Shown: in pieces, positions 26,912 through 35,964 of the stretch | Layout: each line of letters opens with the position of its first letter | How positions within the stretch are numbered: position 1 is the stretch's first letter | Source: Candidatus Nomurabacteria bacterium | Lineage (GTDB): Bacteria > Patescibacteriota > Minisyncoccia > Phycocordibacterales > UBA9973 | Length of the DNA stretch: 43,382 nt | Direction: 5' to 3' | NCBI GenBank assembly: GCA_016199805.1 | Contig: JACQGC010000004.1 | Location: forward strand, 170,908-214,289 | Translations under genes and position numbers: made by a program | Notes under the pieces: model-generated | What the model was told of the DNA's origin: nothing | The model's database searches: none | Seen by the model: only the letters and a program-made list of their open reading frames with translations

Positions 26912-27107
26912 ATAAGCGTTGAAGGGGACCCTCCAGAGGCGGGTAAATATCACCCCAGAGCTTTGGGAAGAACTGCGTTAGGCAAGACCTAACGCAAAGT
27001 AGAGCCCAGTTAGATGAGAAGTAACCAAGGTGGTACCACGAGTACGAAACTCGTCCTTGTATAGCAATTATTTTTTTAATTGTTGTACGTGGACGAGTTT
27101 TTTATTT
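26912..27107 (+). promoter_or_regulatory. T-box riboswitch (Ile), short Stem I, transcription attenuation type
   Basis: T-box core AAGGTGGTACCACGAG (27027-27042); Stem III TGCGTTAGG/CCTAACGCA; terminator ACTCGTCC...GGACGAGTTTTTT; specifier loop AAATATCA with AUC at 26949-26951. Confidence 0.88.
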
Positions 27108-27165
27108 AATAAAATGACATTCCAACATTCTCAAGAATGTGAGAATGTTAAAAAAATAATAAATT

Positions 27166-30100
27166 ATGGCTGAAGAAACAAAAAATAAAAAATCAGAGAC
27201 AGCTTTACGGGAAGAAAAGATTCTGGAATTTTGGCGCGAGCATAAAATTTTTCAAAAGTCTTTGGAACAAACAGAGGGGAAGGAGGAATTTATTTTTTAT
27301 GACGGTCCTGTCACCGCAAATTCCAAGCCTGTCTTGCACACGATGCTACCTTTTTCTTTCAAAGATATTATTCCCCGCTACAAGACTATGCGCGGGTTTC
27401 ACGTGCGCCGAAAAGGCGGCTGGGACACGCATGGACTGCCGGTGGAACTGCAGATAGAAAAAAAGCTTGGCTTTAAATCCAAAAATGATATAGAAAATTA
27501 CGGCATCGCCGCTTTTAATAAACTGTGCAAAGAGAGCGTTTGGGAATATATTGGTTTGTGGAAAAATTTTACGGCCAGAGTGGGGTATTGGGCTGACCAA
27601 GACAATGCTTATGTCACCTACCACAACGATTACATAGAATCCATCTGGAATGTTTTGAAAAAAGTTGATGAGCAAAAACTTTTGTACAAAGATTACAAGG
27701 TGGTGCCTTGGTGCCCTCGTTGCGGCACCGCTCTTTCCAGCCACGAGCTCGCGCAGGGGTACGAAGACGTGAAAGACTTGTCGGTGACGGCGAAGTTTAA
27801 AATAAAAAATCAAGAAAACACTTATATTCTGGCTTGGACGACGACTCCTTGGACTTTGCCTGGCAATGTGGCTTTGGCTGTCGGCGAAAAAATTGATTAT
27901 GTAAAAGTGAGAACGATGGACGGAATTTTTATTTTGGCCAAAGCACGAATCTCTGTGCTCGATTCACTTGCGGAAGCATATGAAGTCATAGAAGAGCTGA
28001 AAGGTAAAGATTTAATCGGCTTGGAATATGAGCCGCTTTACCCATACTTAGCCAATACAATTTTCGAGACCGAAAAACATAAGATGAAAAAGGCCTACAA
28101 GGTTTACGGCGCGGATTTTGTGACTACCGAGGATGGCACAGGGGTGGTGCACACAGCCGTGATGTACGGACAAGACGACTTTGTGCTCGGCACGCAAATA
28201 GGCTTGCCAAAGCACCATTTAGTGGGCTTGGACGGCAGATTCCTGCCGGGCACGGGGATATTTGAAGGGCGTTTTGTGCGAGATGAAGATGTGGCCGTGG
28301 ATGTCATTAAAGACTTGGCGCATCGCGGACTTTTATTTAAAAAAGAAAAATATGAGCACTCGTATCCGCATTGCTGGAGGTGCCACACCGCGCTCATCTA
28401 CTACGCGCGTGATTCTTGGTATATCCGCATGTCGGACAAAAAAGTAAAAGAAAAAATGATTTCCGAAAATCAGAAAATAAACTGGGAACCGGCGCACATC
28501 CGCGACGGACGTTTTGGTGAATGGTTACGCGAGATAAAAGACTGGGCCATCTCCCGCGAGAGATACTGGGGCACGCCGCTGCCGGTTTGGATTTGTGAAA
28601 TCTGCAAGAAGACGGAGGTGATAGGAAGCATTGCCGACCTGAAAGAGAAAACTAAAAAATCCGGCAATAAATATTTTATAATTCGACATGGAGGTTCGGT
28701 GGCCAATGAGAAAAATATTGACAGCTTCATTCCTGGCGAGGTAAATGACATATTGACGGATGAAGGTAGAGAACAAGTTAAAACAAAAGTTAAAAGTTTA
28801 AAAAATAAACCGGATGTCATCGTTTCTTCAAACTTTACTAGGACAAAGCAAACAGCGGAAATCGCCACAAGTGTCTTGGGGATTGAAAAAGATAAAATAA
28901 TTATAGACGAGGAGCTGCGGGAAGCTCAGGCGACAAAGTCACCTAATGAAAAAAATGACGATATTAGAAAGAGAATAATCGGTGTTTTAAACGGTTTGGA
29001 AGAGAAATATTCGGGAAAAAATATTTTAGTAGTTTCTCACGAACTTCCAATTCGTATTTTACTGTCTGCTCACGAAGCGCTCAGTGAAAAAGAAGAGACT
29101 CACAACCTAGAAGTTAATTACCCAGCTATTTTAAATGCGGAAATTTTCCAGTGTGACTTTTTACCGTTGCCCAGAAATGATTTTAGTCAGATAGACTTAC
29201 ATCGGCCTTATATTGATGAAGTAAAGCTTGCTTGTTCATGCGGGGGAGATTTGACGCGGGTGAAAGAGGTGATGGACGTCTGGTTTGATTCCGGAGCCAT
29301 GCCTTTCGCGCAAGACCATTATCCTTTTGAAAACAAAAAGTGGATTGACGGCCCGGGCTACCCGGCGGATTTCATTTCCGAGGCCATAGATCAGACGCGC
29401 GGGTGGTTTTATACTTTGCACGCCATCGGCACCCTCTTGGGCAGAGGTAAAGCATTTAGGAACGTCATTTGTCTGGGGCACCTTATGGATGCCAAAGGCA
29501 AAAAAATGTCCAAATCTGTCGGCAATATTGTGGACCCATGGGAAGCGATGGATAAATACGGTGTGGATACGCTTCGGTTGTGGATGTATTCCGTAAATCA
29601 GCCCGGCGAATCTAAAAATTTTGATGAGAAAACTGTTGCGTTATTGCAGCAACAAGTTTTCGGTTTGCTTTATAACGTGATGGCGTTTTATGAATTATAC
29701 AGAGATAAAAATTTAGAAAAAAATGAGGCGCCTAAATCAAAAAATATTTTGGATATTTGGATTTTGGAGAGACTGAATGAACTGACAGAAATAACCACGA
29801 GCAACTTGGATAATTATAAATTACTGGAGCCGGTACGAGCTGTGCGGGATTTTGTCGGCGACCTTTCCACTTGGTACTTGCGCCGTTCCCGAGACAGAAT
29901 AAAAGGTGACGATAAAAACGCAAAGGCAACTTTGTATTTTGTGTTAAAAACTCTGGCAAAAATCATGGCTCCGTTTGCCCCGTTTGCGGCAGAAGACATA
30001 TGGCTGAAATTGCGAAATGAAAAGAACGAAGAGAGTGTGCATTTGGTTGAATGGCCGAAAGCGCACAAGGCAGATTCCAAAGTTCTGGAAAATATGCGAA

Positions 30101-31035
30101 TTACCCGCGATATATGCACTGCCGGAAACGCCGAAAGACAAAAATATGATATTCCTATTCGCCAACCGCTGCGTATTTTATTTTCCAAAGTTGGGGTGGA
30201 TGAAGAGTATCAGAAAATAATCAAAGATGAGTTGAACGTCAAAGAAGTGGAGATAGATGCCGATTTAGAAAATGCAGTGGAACTGGACAGGGAAATTACT
30301 CCAGAACTAAAAGCCGAAGGGGAATATCGTGAATTTATGCGCGAACTTCAAGACAGGCGAAAAAAGCTAGGGCTTAATCCGGGAGATAAAATGGCTATGA
30401 GCATAAAAGATGTATATAAAAAATATAAAATTATGCCGAACCTACAGGAGCACATGTTCCGGGTGACAGCTGTTGCATCAATGATATGTGATAATCTTGA
30501 ATTTTCTTTACAGAAAGAAGAAATTATAACCACTTGCCTGCTTCACGACATGGGAAATATTGTTAAATTTAACTTGAATGTTTTTCCGGATTTTAATAAA
30601 CCAGAAGGAATAGAATATTGGCAGAAAATTCAAAATGAATATTTTGAAAAATATGGTAAAGATGATCATGCCGCTCATTCTAAAATTGCGCAAGAGATTG
30701 GCGTGAGTGAAAGAGTTATAGAATTGATTAATTCTATAAGTTTTTTGGGCGCACCTGCTGAGGTTTTGGGCAATGATTTTGGTAAAAAAATAGTAGAATA
30801 TTGCGACGAACGCGTGGGCCCTTTTGGCGTGATAAGTTTAGAAAAACGATTTATAGATTTAAGAAAGCGTTATACTTCCCATGGAGATAATACTTTAGAA
30901 CGAGAAGAATATGAAAATGCTTTAAGGGAAATAGAGAAACAAATTTTCGCAAAATGCAAAATAAAACCGGAAGACATAAACGACGAAACAGTAAAACCTA
31001 TAATTGAAAAGTTGAAAGATTTTGTGATAAAATAG
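27166..31035 (+). CDS. ileS: Isoleucyl-tRNA synthetase with inserted histidine-phosphatase domain and C-terminal HD domain
   Basis: FKDIIPRYKTMRGFHVRRKGGWDTHGLPVE, KKMSKSVGN; insert IIRHGGSVANE...VVSHELPIRILL; C-terminus EHMFRVTAV...CLLHDMGNI. Confidence 0.92.
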   Translation: MAEETKNKKSETALREEKILEFWREHKIFQKSLEQTEGKEEFIFYDGPVTANSKPVLHTMLPFSFKDIIPRYKTMRGFHVRRKGGWDTHGLPVELQIEKKLGFKSKNDIENYGIAAFNKLCKESVWEYIGLWKNFTARVGYWADQDNAYVTYHNDYIESIWNVLKKVDEQKLLYKDYKVVPWCPRCGTALSSHELAQGYEDVKDLSVTAKFKIKNQENTYILAWTTTPWTLPGNVALAVGEKIDYVKVRTMDGIFILAKARISVLDSLAEAYEVIEELKGKDLIGLEYEPLYPYLANTIFETEKHKMKKAYKVYGADFVTTEDGTGVVHTAVMYGQDDFVLGTQIGLPKHHLVGLDGRFLPGTGIFEGRFVRDEDVAVDVIKDLAHRGLLFKKEKYEHSYPHCWRCHTALIYYARDSWYIRMSDKKVKEKMISENQKINWEPAHIRDGRFGEWLREIKDWAISRERYWGTPLPVWICEICKKTEVIGSIADLKEKTKKSGNKYFIIRHGGSVANEKNIDSFIPGEVNDILTDEGREQVKTKVKSLKNKPDVIVSSNFTRTKQTAEIATSVLGIEKDKIIIDEELREAQATKSPNEKNDDIRKRIIGVLNGLEEKYSGKNILVVSHELPIRILLSAHEALSEKEETHNLEVNYPAILNAEIFQCDFLPLPRNDFSQIDLHRPYIDEVKLACSCGGDLTRVKEVMDVWFDSGAMPFAQDHYPFENKKWIDGPGYPADFISEAIDQTRGWFYTLHAIGTLLGRGKAFRNVICLGHLMDAKGKKMSKSVGNIVDPWEAMDKYGVDTLRLWMYSVNQPGESKNFDEKTVALLQQQVFGLLYNVMAFYELYRDKNLEKNEAPKSKNILDIWILERLNELTEITTSNLDNYKLLEPVRAVRDFVGDLSTWYLRRSRDRIKGDDKNAKATLYFVLKTLAKIMAPFAPFAAEDIWLKLRNEKNEESVHLVEWPKAHKADSKVLENMRITRDICTAGNAERQKYDIPIRQPLRILFSKVGVDEEYQKIIKDELNVKEVEIDADLENAVELDREITPELKAEGEYREFMRELQDRRKKLGLNPGDKMAMSIKDVYKKYKIMPNLQEHMFRVTAVASMICDNLEFSLQKEEIITTCLLHDMGNIVKFNLNVFPDFNKPEGIEYWQKIQNEYFEKYGKDDHAAHSKIAQEIGVSERVIELINSISFLGAPAEVLGNDFGKKIVEYCDERVGPFGVISLEKRFIDLRKRYTSHGDNTLEREEYENALREIEKQIFAKCKIKPEDINDETVKPIIEKLKDFVIK

Positions 31036-31039
31036 AGGG

Positions 31040-31552
31040 ATGAAAAATAAATTTGAATTTATCTGCGGAAACAAGTACATGATTTCAGTAAATGATACTA
31101 TTTTGTTGCCAGTTTTGCTGGATAATTTGCCTAGCAAAATAACCGTTGACAGCAATGAGTTGTTGTTGAAATCAGCTTTCCATATAAGTTTGGTGTGCAT
31201 CAAAGAAATTATAAGAAAACACAATATTATAATTCCAAATTTTAAGGATTTGGTAGTGAATGATTTTTGTGAGTTTACTAAAAATAATGATATAAATCTT
31301 TTGAATTATCTCGATGAATTTAAGCTTATTGTTGAAGACGACCTAAGGGCCGTAGTGGTATTGTGTAAGGTTTCAAATTTGGATAAATTTTTTGAATTAA
31401 TAAATAATAAATATGGATTAAAGATAGAATATCCGCCTACTCATGTAACTCTGTACACTCCGGAAGGAAAGCCGGGTATTTTTCTTACTGACGCGAATGA
31501 TATAAAAAACTTAACAAAACCCATTCCAAATCCAATCGGTCATAATTTATAA
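31040..31552 (+). CDS. Hypothetical protein, candidate 2H phosphoesterase
   Basis: Two HxS/T motifs: FHISLV and THVTLY; extended -10 TGATAAAAT at 31025-31033. Confidence 0.5.
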   Translation: MKNKFEFICGNKYMISVNDTILLPVLLDNLPSKITVDSNELLLKSAFHISLVCIKEIIRKHNIIIPNFKDLVVNDFCEFTKNNDINLLNYLDEFKLIVEDDLRAVVVLCKVSNLDKFFELINNKYGLKIEYPPTHVTLYTPEGKPGIFLTDANDIKNLTKPIPNPIGHNL

Positions 31553-31553
31553 T

Positions 31554-32132
31554 ATGCATCACATACACCACACAGAGGGCATAATATTGGGTAGCCGGAA
31601 TTATGGGGAAGCCGGGAAGTGTTTTTATATTTTTACCAAAGAATTGGGAATGATTTACGCTTCTGCCCAGGGCATACGCAAGATGTCTAGTAAATTGCGT
31701 TTTATCTTGCAGGATTTCGCTTATGTGAAGGTAGACCTCGTGCAGGGCAAGGATTTTTGGCGGGTGACCAGCGCTTCCAAGACAAATAAACTGGAAGGAG
31801 TTTTAAAAAATTACGGGATTTACGGAGTTTTTTTCAACATTGCGAAACTGTTAAAAAGACTATTGGCTGGTGTTGAAAAAAACGAAACTTTATTTGAAGA
31901 TCTGGTAAGTGGCTTATCTGTTTTGGAGAAATCGGAAATTGAAGATTTGCGAAACATTGAAGCCATTATTGTTTTGCGAATTCTGAACAATCTGGGTTAT
32001 ATCGGTGGGGATGAAATACTGCAAAACCTTATCAAATCTCCCTTTGAAGAAAATCTGATATTCGAAGCTTCCAAATCCAGGCCTCAAATATTGAATCAAA
32101 TAAACAAGGCTCTTAAGGAGACGCATTTATAA
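31554..32132 (+). CDS. recO: DNA repair protein RecO
   Basis: EGIILGSRNYGEAGKCFYIFTKELGMIYASAQGIRKMSSKLRFILQDFAYVKVDLVQGKDFWRVTSA. Confidence 0.85.
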   Translation: MHHIHHTEGIILGSRNYGEAGKCFYIFTKELGMIYASAQGIRKMSSKLRFILQDFAYVKVDLVQGKDFWRVTSASKTNKLEGVLKNYGIYGVFFNIAKLLKRLLAGVEKNETLFEDLVSGLSVLEKSEIEDLRNIEAIIVLRILNNLGYIGGDEILQNLIKSPFEENLIFEASKSRPQILNQINKALKETHL

Positions 32133-32153
32133 AAAAATGCTACAATTGTATAC

Positions 32154-34067
32154 ATGCCACTTGACGATAGAAATAAATTAAACAGGCTGGAAGAGCTCAA
32201 GGAGAGACTTTTCAGCAGTAATTACAAAACCAAAATAGAACACAGGGATGAATACTCACGCTTGCGCAGAGATGAAGTTTCTGATTCCTGGGGAGATAAA
32301 CAAAAGCCCGAGCCTGACACGGAAGATAATTTTTTTATGAAAACTTCCAGATTTAAGAAATTTTTTATTTTTTCGATAGTTTTTTTTGGTTTGACATGTC
32401 TATATGCCGCTTATGTTTTCTTTGCCGGAGGCAATACAGTTTCCAACAACAATATAGATATTTCCATTCTTGGAAATAATTTTACCGCAGGCGGGGAAGA
32501 GCTCCCGCTCATCGTCGGCATTACCAACAAAAATAGTTCACCCCTAGAGCTGGCCGACTTGATAATGGAATATCCCAAAGGCACATCTGCGGATTTATCT
32601 ACCGATACGCAAACTTCTCGCACCTCGCTCGGGGTGATACCGGCCGGAGCCGTGCGTAATGAAAACCTGAAGGTGACGCTTTTTGGCGAACAAGGCAGTG
32701 TGCGCCCTATCAAATTTACCTTGGAATATCGGGTGGCCGGGTCCAACGCCATTTTCGTAAAAGAAAAAGATTACCAGGTAAACATAAGTTCCACACCCAT
32801 AAACCTTTCGGTAGACGGGCCTTTGACCATAAGCCCAAACCAAAATATTACCCTGAATATAAAAGAAACACTCAACGCCACCAAGCCGGCCCCAAAAATA
32901 CTTATGAAACTTATTTATCCTGTCGGGTTCCAATTTATATCGGCTGTACCGGCGCCTTCTTCCGGAAATAATGTTTGGAATTTGGGAGACCTGGCTCCGG
33001 GTTCCGAGCACGATATTTCTATCTCCGGGAAAATGGTAGATGTTTTTGACGGGGAACAAAAAACTTTTAATATTTCGACAGGTACGCAGTCCGACTCGGA
33101 CAAATCGTCAATCGCCGTCGTTTTTAATTCCGCTATGCAGACAATCACAGTCAAAAAGCCTTTTGTTGAAGCGAATATTTATATAAATGGCATATCGAGC
33201 AGCACTTATGCGACTGACTCGAAAACTCCGGTAGATATAGAAATTCGATATGTGAACAATCTAGACACGACGGTAAATGACTTACAAATACAGGCGAAAG
33301 TTTCCGGAAATGCTTTAAATCGCCAGAGCATAACGGCACAGAGAGGATTTTATGATTCAGGAACGGACACCATAACTTGGGATAAAAATTATCAAAATCA
33401 ATTTAAAGAAGTGAACCCAGGAGATTCCGGTTCTGTTTCTTTTTCCGTGTCTCCACTTTCTCTTTTTTCTGCCGCCGGAGGGGTTTTGTCGAGTCCGCTC
33501 ATAAACGTAGGTGTGAATGTCTCCGGTTCTTCTGTGGGACAACTGACAAATTCCGCCTCCGCAGTTATCCGAGTCATATCCGATGTTGGCTTTTCCGCCA
33601 AAGCCCTTTATTATTCCGGGCCTTTCACCAACACCGGCCCCATCCCCGCTAAAGTCGGGAAAAAGACAAGCTACACCATAGTTTGGAATCTTTCGAATAC
33701 TGCTAATAGTATTTCCAAAGCGCAAGTAAACTCCACTCTTCCACCCTGGATAGATTTTGTCGGAGCCATATCTCCACCCGGCGAGAATCTGACTTATAAT
33801 GCTTCCACCAGAGAGATAGTATGGAACGCAGACAGAATACAAAGAGGCGCGGGTATTACCGGTGCGGCGAAAACCGTCTCTTTCCAAGTCTCTTTTACCC
33901 CATCCCTTTCCCAGGTCGGTACGGCGCCGACAATCATAAACGACGCGGTTTTGACTGGGCACGACGATTTTGCTAATGTAGATGTAAGGGTAAACAAAGC
34001 AGGCCTGACCACAAAGCTGGATGGCGACCCACAATTTCCCGCCGGCGCAGGGGGTGTGGTGAATTAG
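32154..34067 (+). CDS. Large membrane-anchored extracellular protein with DUF11-like repeats
   Basis: One N-terminal TM; Ig-like sequences such as TPVDIEIRYVNNLDTTVNDLQIQAKVSG and KTSYTIVWNLSNTANSISKAQVNSTLPPWIDF. Confidence 0.65.
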   Translation: MPLDDRNKLNRLEELKERLFSSNYKTKIEHRDEYSRLRRDEVSDSWGDKQKPEPDTEDNFFMKTSRFKKFFIFSIVFFGLTCLYAAYVFFAGGNTVSNNNIDISILGNNFTAGGEELPLIVGITNKNSSPLELADLIMEYPKGTSADLSTDTQTSRTSLGVIPAGAVRNENLKVTLFGEQGSVRPIKFTLEYRVAGSNAIFVKEKDYQVNISSTPINLSVDGPLTISPNQNITLNIKETLNATKPAPKILMKLIYPVGFQFISAVPAPSSGNNVWNLGDLAPGSEHDISISGKMVDVFDGEQKTFNISTGTQSDSDKSSIAVVFNSAMQTITVKKPFVEANIYINGISSSTYATDSKTPVDIEIRYVNNLDTTVNDLQIQAKVSGNALNRQSITAQRGFYDSGTDTITWDKNYQNQFKEVNPGDSGSVSFSVSPLSLFSAAGGVLSSPLINVGVNVSGSSVGQLTNSASAVIRVISDVGFSAKALYYSGPFTNTGPIPAKVGKKTSYTIVWNLSNTANSISKAQVNSTLPPWIDFVGAISPPGENLTYNASTREIVWNADRIQRGAGITGAAKTVSFQVSFTPSLSQVGTAPTIINDAVLTGHDDFANVDVRVNKAGLTTKLDGDPQFPAGAGGVVN

Positions 34068-34094
34068 TTATAAAGTAGAAAGTTATAAAGTAAA

Positions 34095-35492
34095 ATGAAA
34101 AATTCAGAACCAAAAAATGACCTGATGGAAAAAATAGTTTCGCTCTGCAAAAGACGCGGGTTTATTTTTCAGGGGTCGGAAATATATGGGGGGATGGCTG
34201 GTATGTATGATTATGGGCCTTACGGAGTGGAACTTTTAAATAATATCAAAGCTGCTTGGTGGAAAGAACATGTTCAAAAACGGGATAATTATTTTGGTCT
34301 TGATTCAGCGATGTTTAAAGAGCCTCGTGTCTGGGAAGCTTCAGGTCATACCAGTGGTTTTTCCGATCCGCTCGCAGAATGTAAAAAATGTAATACTCGC
34401 ATCAGAGTAGACAAAGAACTCGATAAAATCGGGGTAAAAGCAGATGAAAAAATGTCGGAGGCGAAACTCAATGAACTTTTTAATGAATATAAAACAAAGA
34501 TAAAATGTCCTAAATGCGGAGCGAATGATTTCACGCCGGTTCACGCATTCAATTTGTTGGTAAAAACCAATATGGGTGATTTCACCGGCAAAAACGAGAA
34601 CCCGGCGTATTTACCGGGAGAAGCTTGCCAAGGTATCTACCTTAATTTTAAAAATGTTGTGGATTCTACACGAGCAAAAATACCTTTTGGTATTGCTCAA
34701 ATAGGGAAGGCTTTTCGCAACGAAATATCACCACGTAATTTTCTTTTTCGCACGCGCGAGCTGGAGCAAGCTGATACTCAATATTTCATACGCCCAAATG
34801 AAAACAAAGAAGCATATGAAAAAATAAAACAAGATCGTTTCAAATGGTATGTGTCTATGGGCATAAAGCCGGAAAATTTACGATTCAAGCAACACGAGAA
34901 CTTGGCATTTTATGCCGCAGACGCATGGGATATCGAATACAATTTTCCATTCAATGGCTTCGACGAGCTTGAAGGTATTCATGACCGTACAAATTACGAC
35001 CTCACGCAACATATGAAATATTCCGGAACCGACTTGAATTATACTGATCCAAATACCGGTGAAAAATATATTCCGTGGATTTTGGAAACTTCTGTGGGGA
35101 TGGGTCGCATGTTTTTAGCATTTATTTCTGAAGCTTATACTGAAGAAGAATTTGGCGGAGAAGCACGAACAGTTCTAAAGCTTTCACCACGATTGGCGCC
35201 AATCAAAGTCGCAGTTTTTCCTCTTCTTAAAAACAAACCGGAACTCGTGGCAAAAGCGCGTGAAGTATATGAAATGTTGAGAGAAGATATTCGCACTGAA
35301 TGGGATGACAACGGTAACGTGGGTAAAAGATATCGCAGACAGGATGAAATAGGAACACCTTTTTGCGTCACAATAGATTTTGAAACCATTGAACAAGATG
35401 CCGGGGTTACGGTTCGTGAAAGAGATACAGGGAAACAAGAAAGAGTAAAAATCGAAGATTTAAAGGATTATATTAAGGGAAAAATACACTAA
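34095..35492 (+). CDS. glyS: Glycyl-tRNA synthetase (alpha2 type)
   Basis: GFIFQGSEIYGGMAGMYDYGPYGVELLNNIK; GIAQIGKAFRNEISPRNFLFRTREL. Confidence 0.95.
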   Translation: MKNSEPKNDLMEKIVSLCKRRGFIFQGSEIYGGMAGMYDYGPYGVELLNNIKAAWWKEHVQKRDNYFGLDSAMFKEPRVWEASGHTSGFSDPLAECKKCNTRIRVDKELDKIGVKADEKMSEAKLNELFNEYKTKIKCPKCGANDFTPVHAFNLLVKTNMGDFTGKNENPAYLPGEACQGIYLNFKNVVDSTRAKIPFGIAQIGKAFRNEISPRNFLFRTRELEQADTQYFIRPNENKEAYEKIKQDRFKWYVSMGIKPENLRFKQHENLAFYAADAWDIEYNFPFNGFDELEGIHDRTNYDLTQHMKYSGTDLNYTDPNTGEKYIPWILETSVGMGRMFLAFISEAYTEEEFGGEARTVLKLSPRLAPIKVAVFPLLKNKPELVAKAREVYEMLREDIRTEWDDNGNVGKRYRRQDEIGTPFCVTIDFETIEQDAGVTVRERDTGKQERVKIEDLKDYIKGKIH

Positions 35493-35550
35493 TCACCACC
35501 CCGCCTGCTGGCACCCCTCCTCGGTCCTCCCCTTGGCGAAGGGGAGGAGG
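35491..35550. repeat. REP-like palindrome, left flank of DUF559 gene 1
   Basis: aatCACCACCCCGCC...TCCTCCCCTT-GGCG-AAGGGGAGGA. Confidence 0.8.
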
Positions 35551-35570
35551 AACTCAAATACAAAACGCAA

Positions 35571-35930
35571 ATGCCAATACTTCACAATCATCCAGTTTTA
35601 AAAAACCGGCGAATGGAGTTAAGGAAAAATCAAACTTCTCAAGAAGTTATTTTGTGGGCGCATTTGCGGGGGACTCAATTAGGTTTTAAATTCAAACGGC
35701 AACATTCCGTAGGACCATACATTTTAGATTTCTATTGTCCGGATAAAAAATTGGCAATCGAGCTAGACGGGGCACAACATATAAGCAATAAAGAGTACGA
35801 CCAGGAAAGAACCAACTATCTTTTGGTTTTGGATATAAAAACAATCCGCTTTTGGAATAGAGAAATAGATGCTAATATAAATGAAGTGCTACACAAGATT
35901 CGGGGTTGTATGAATTCCCCCTCCCATTAG
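35571..35930 (+). CDS. DUF559 (Vsr-like) endonuclease domain protein
   Basis: LRGTQLGFKFKRQHSVGPYILDFYCPDKKLAIELDGAQH...TIRFWNREI; C-terminus runs into the right flank repeat. Confidence 0.92.
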   Translation: MPILHNHPVLKNRRMELRKNQTSQEVILWAHLRGTQLGFKFKRQHSVGPYILDFYCPDKKLAIELDGAQHISNKEYDQERTNYLLVLDIKTIRFWNREIDANINEVLHKIRGCMNSPSH

Positions 35931-35954
35931 CCAAGGGGAGGGTGGGGTGGGGTG
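35915..35954. repeat. REP-like palindrome, right flank of DUF559 gene 1 (inverted)
   Basis: TTCCCCCTCCCATTAGCCAAGGGGAGGGTGGGGTGGGGTGC. Confidence 0.8.
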
Positions 35955-35964
35955 CTTTAATTTT

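Noticed and set aside
26974-26996. TGCGTTAGG-CAAGA-CCTAACGCA as a stand-alone terminator
   Set aside because: No T-tract; its position fits Stem III of the T-box leader.
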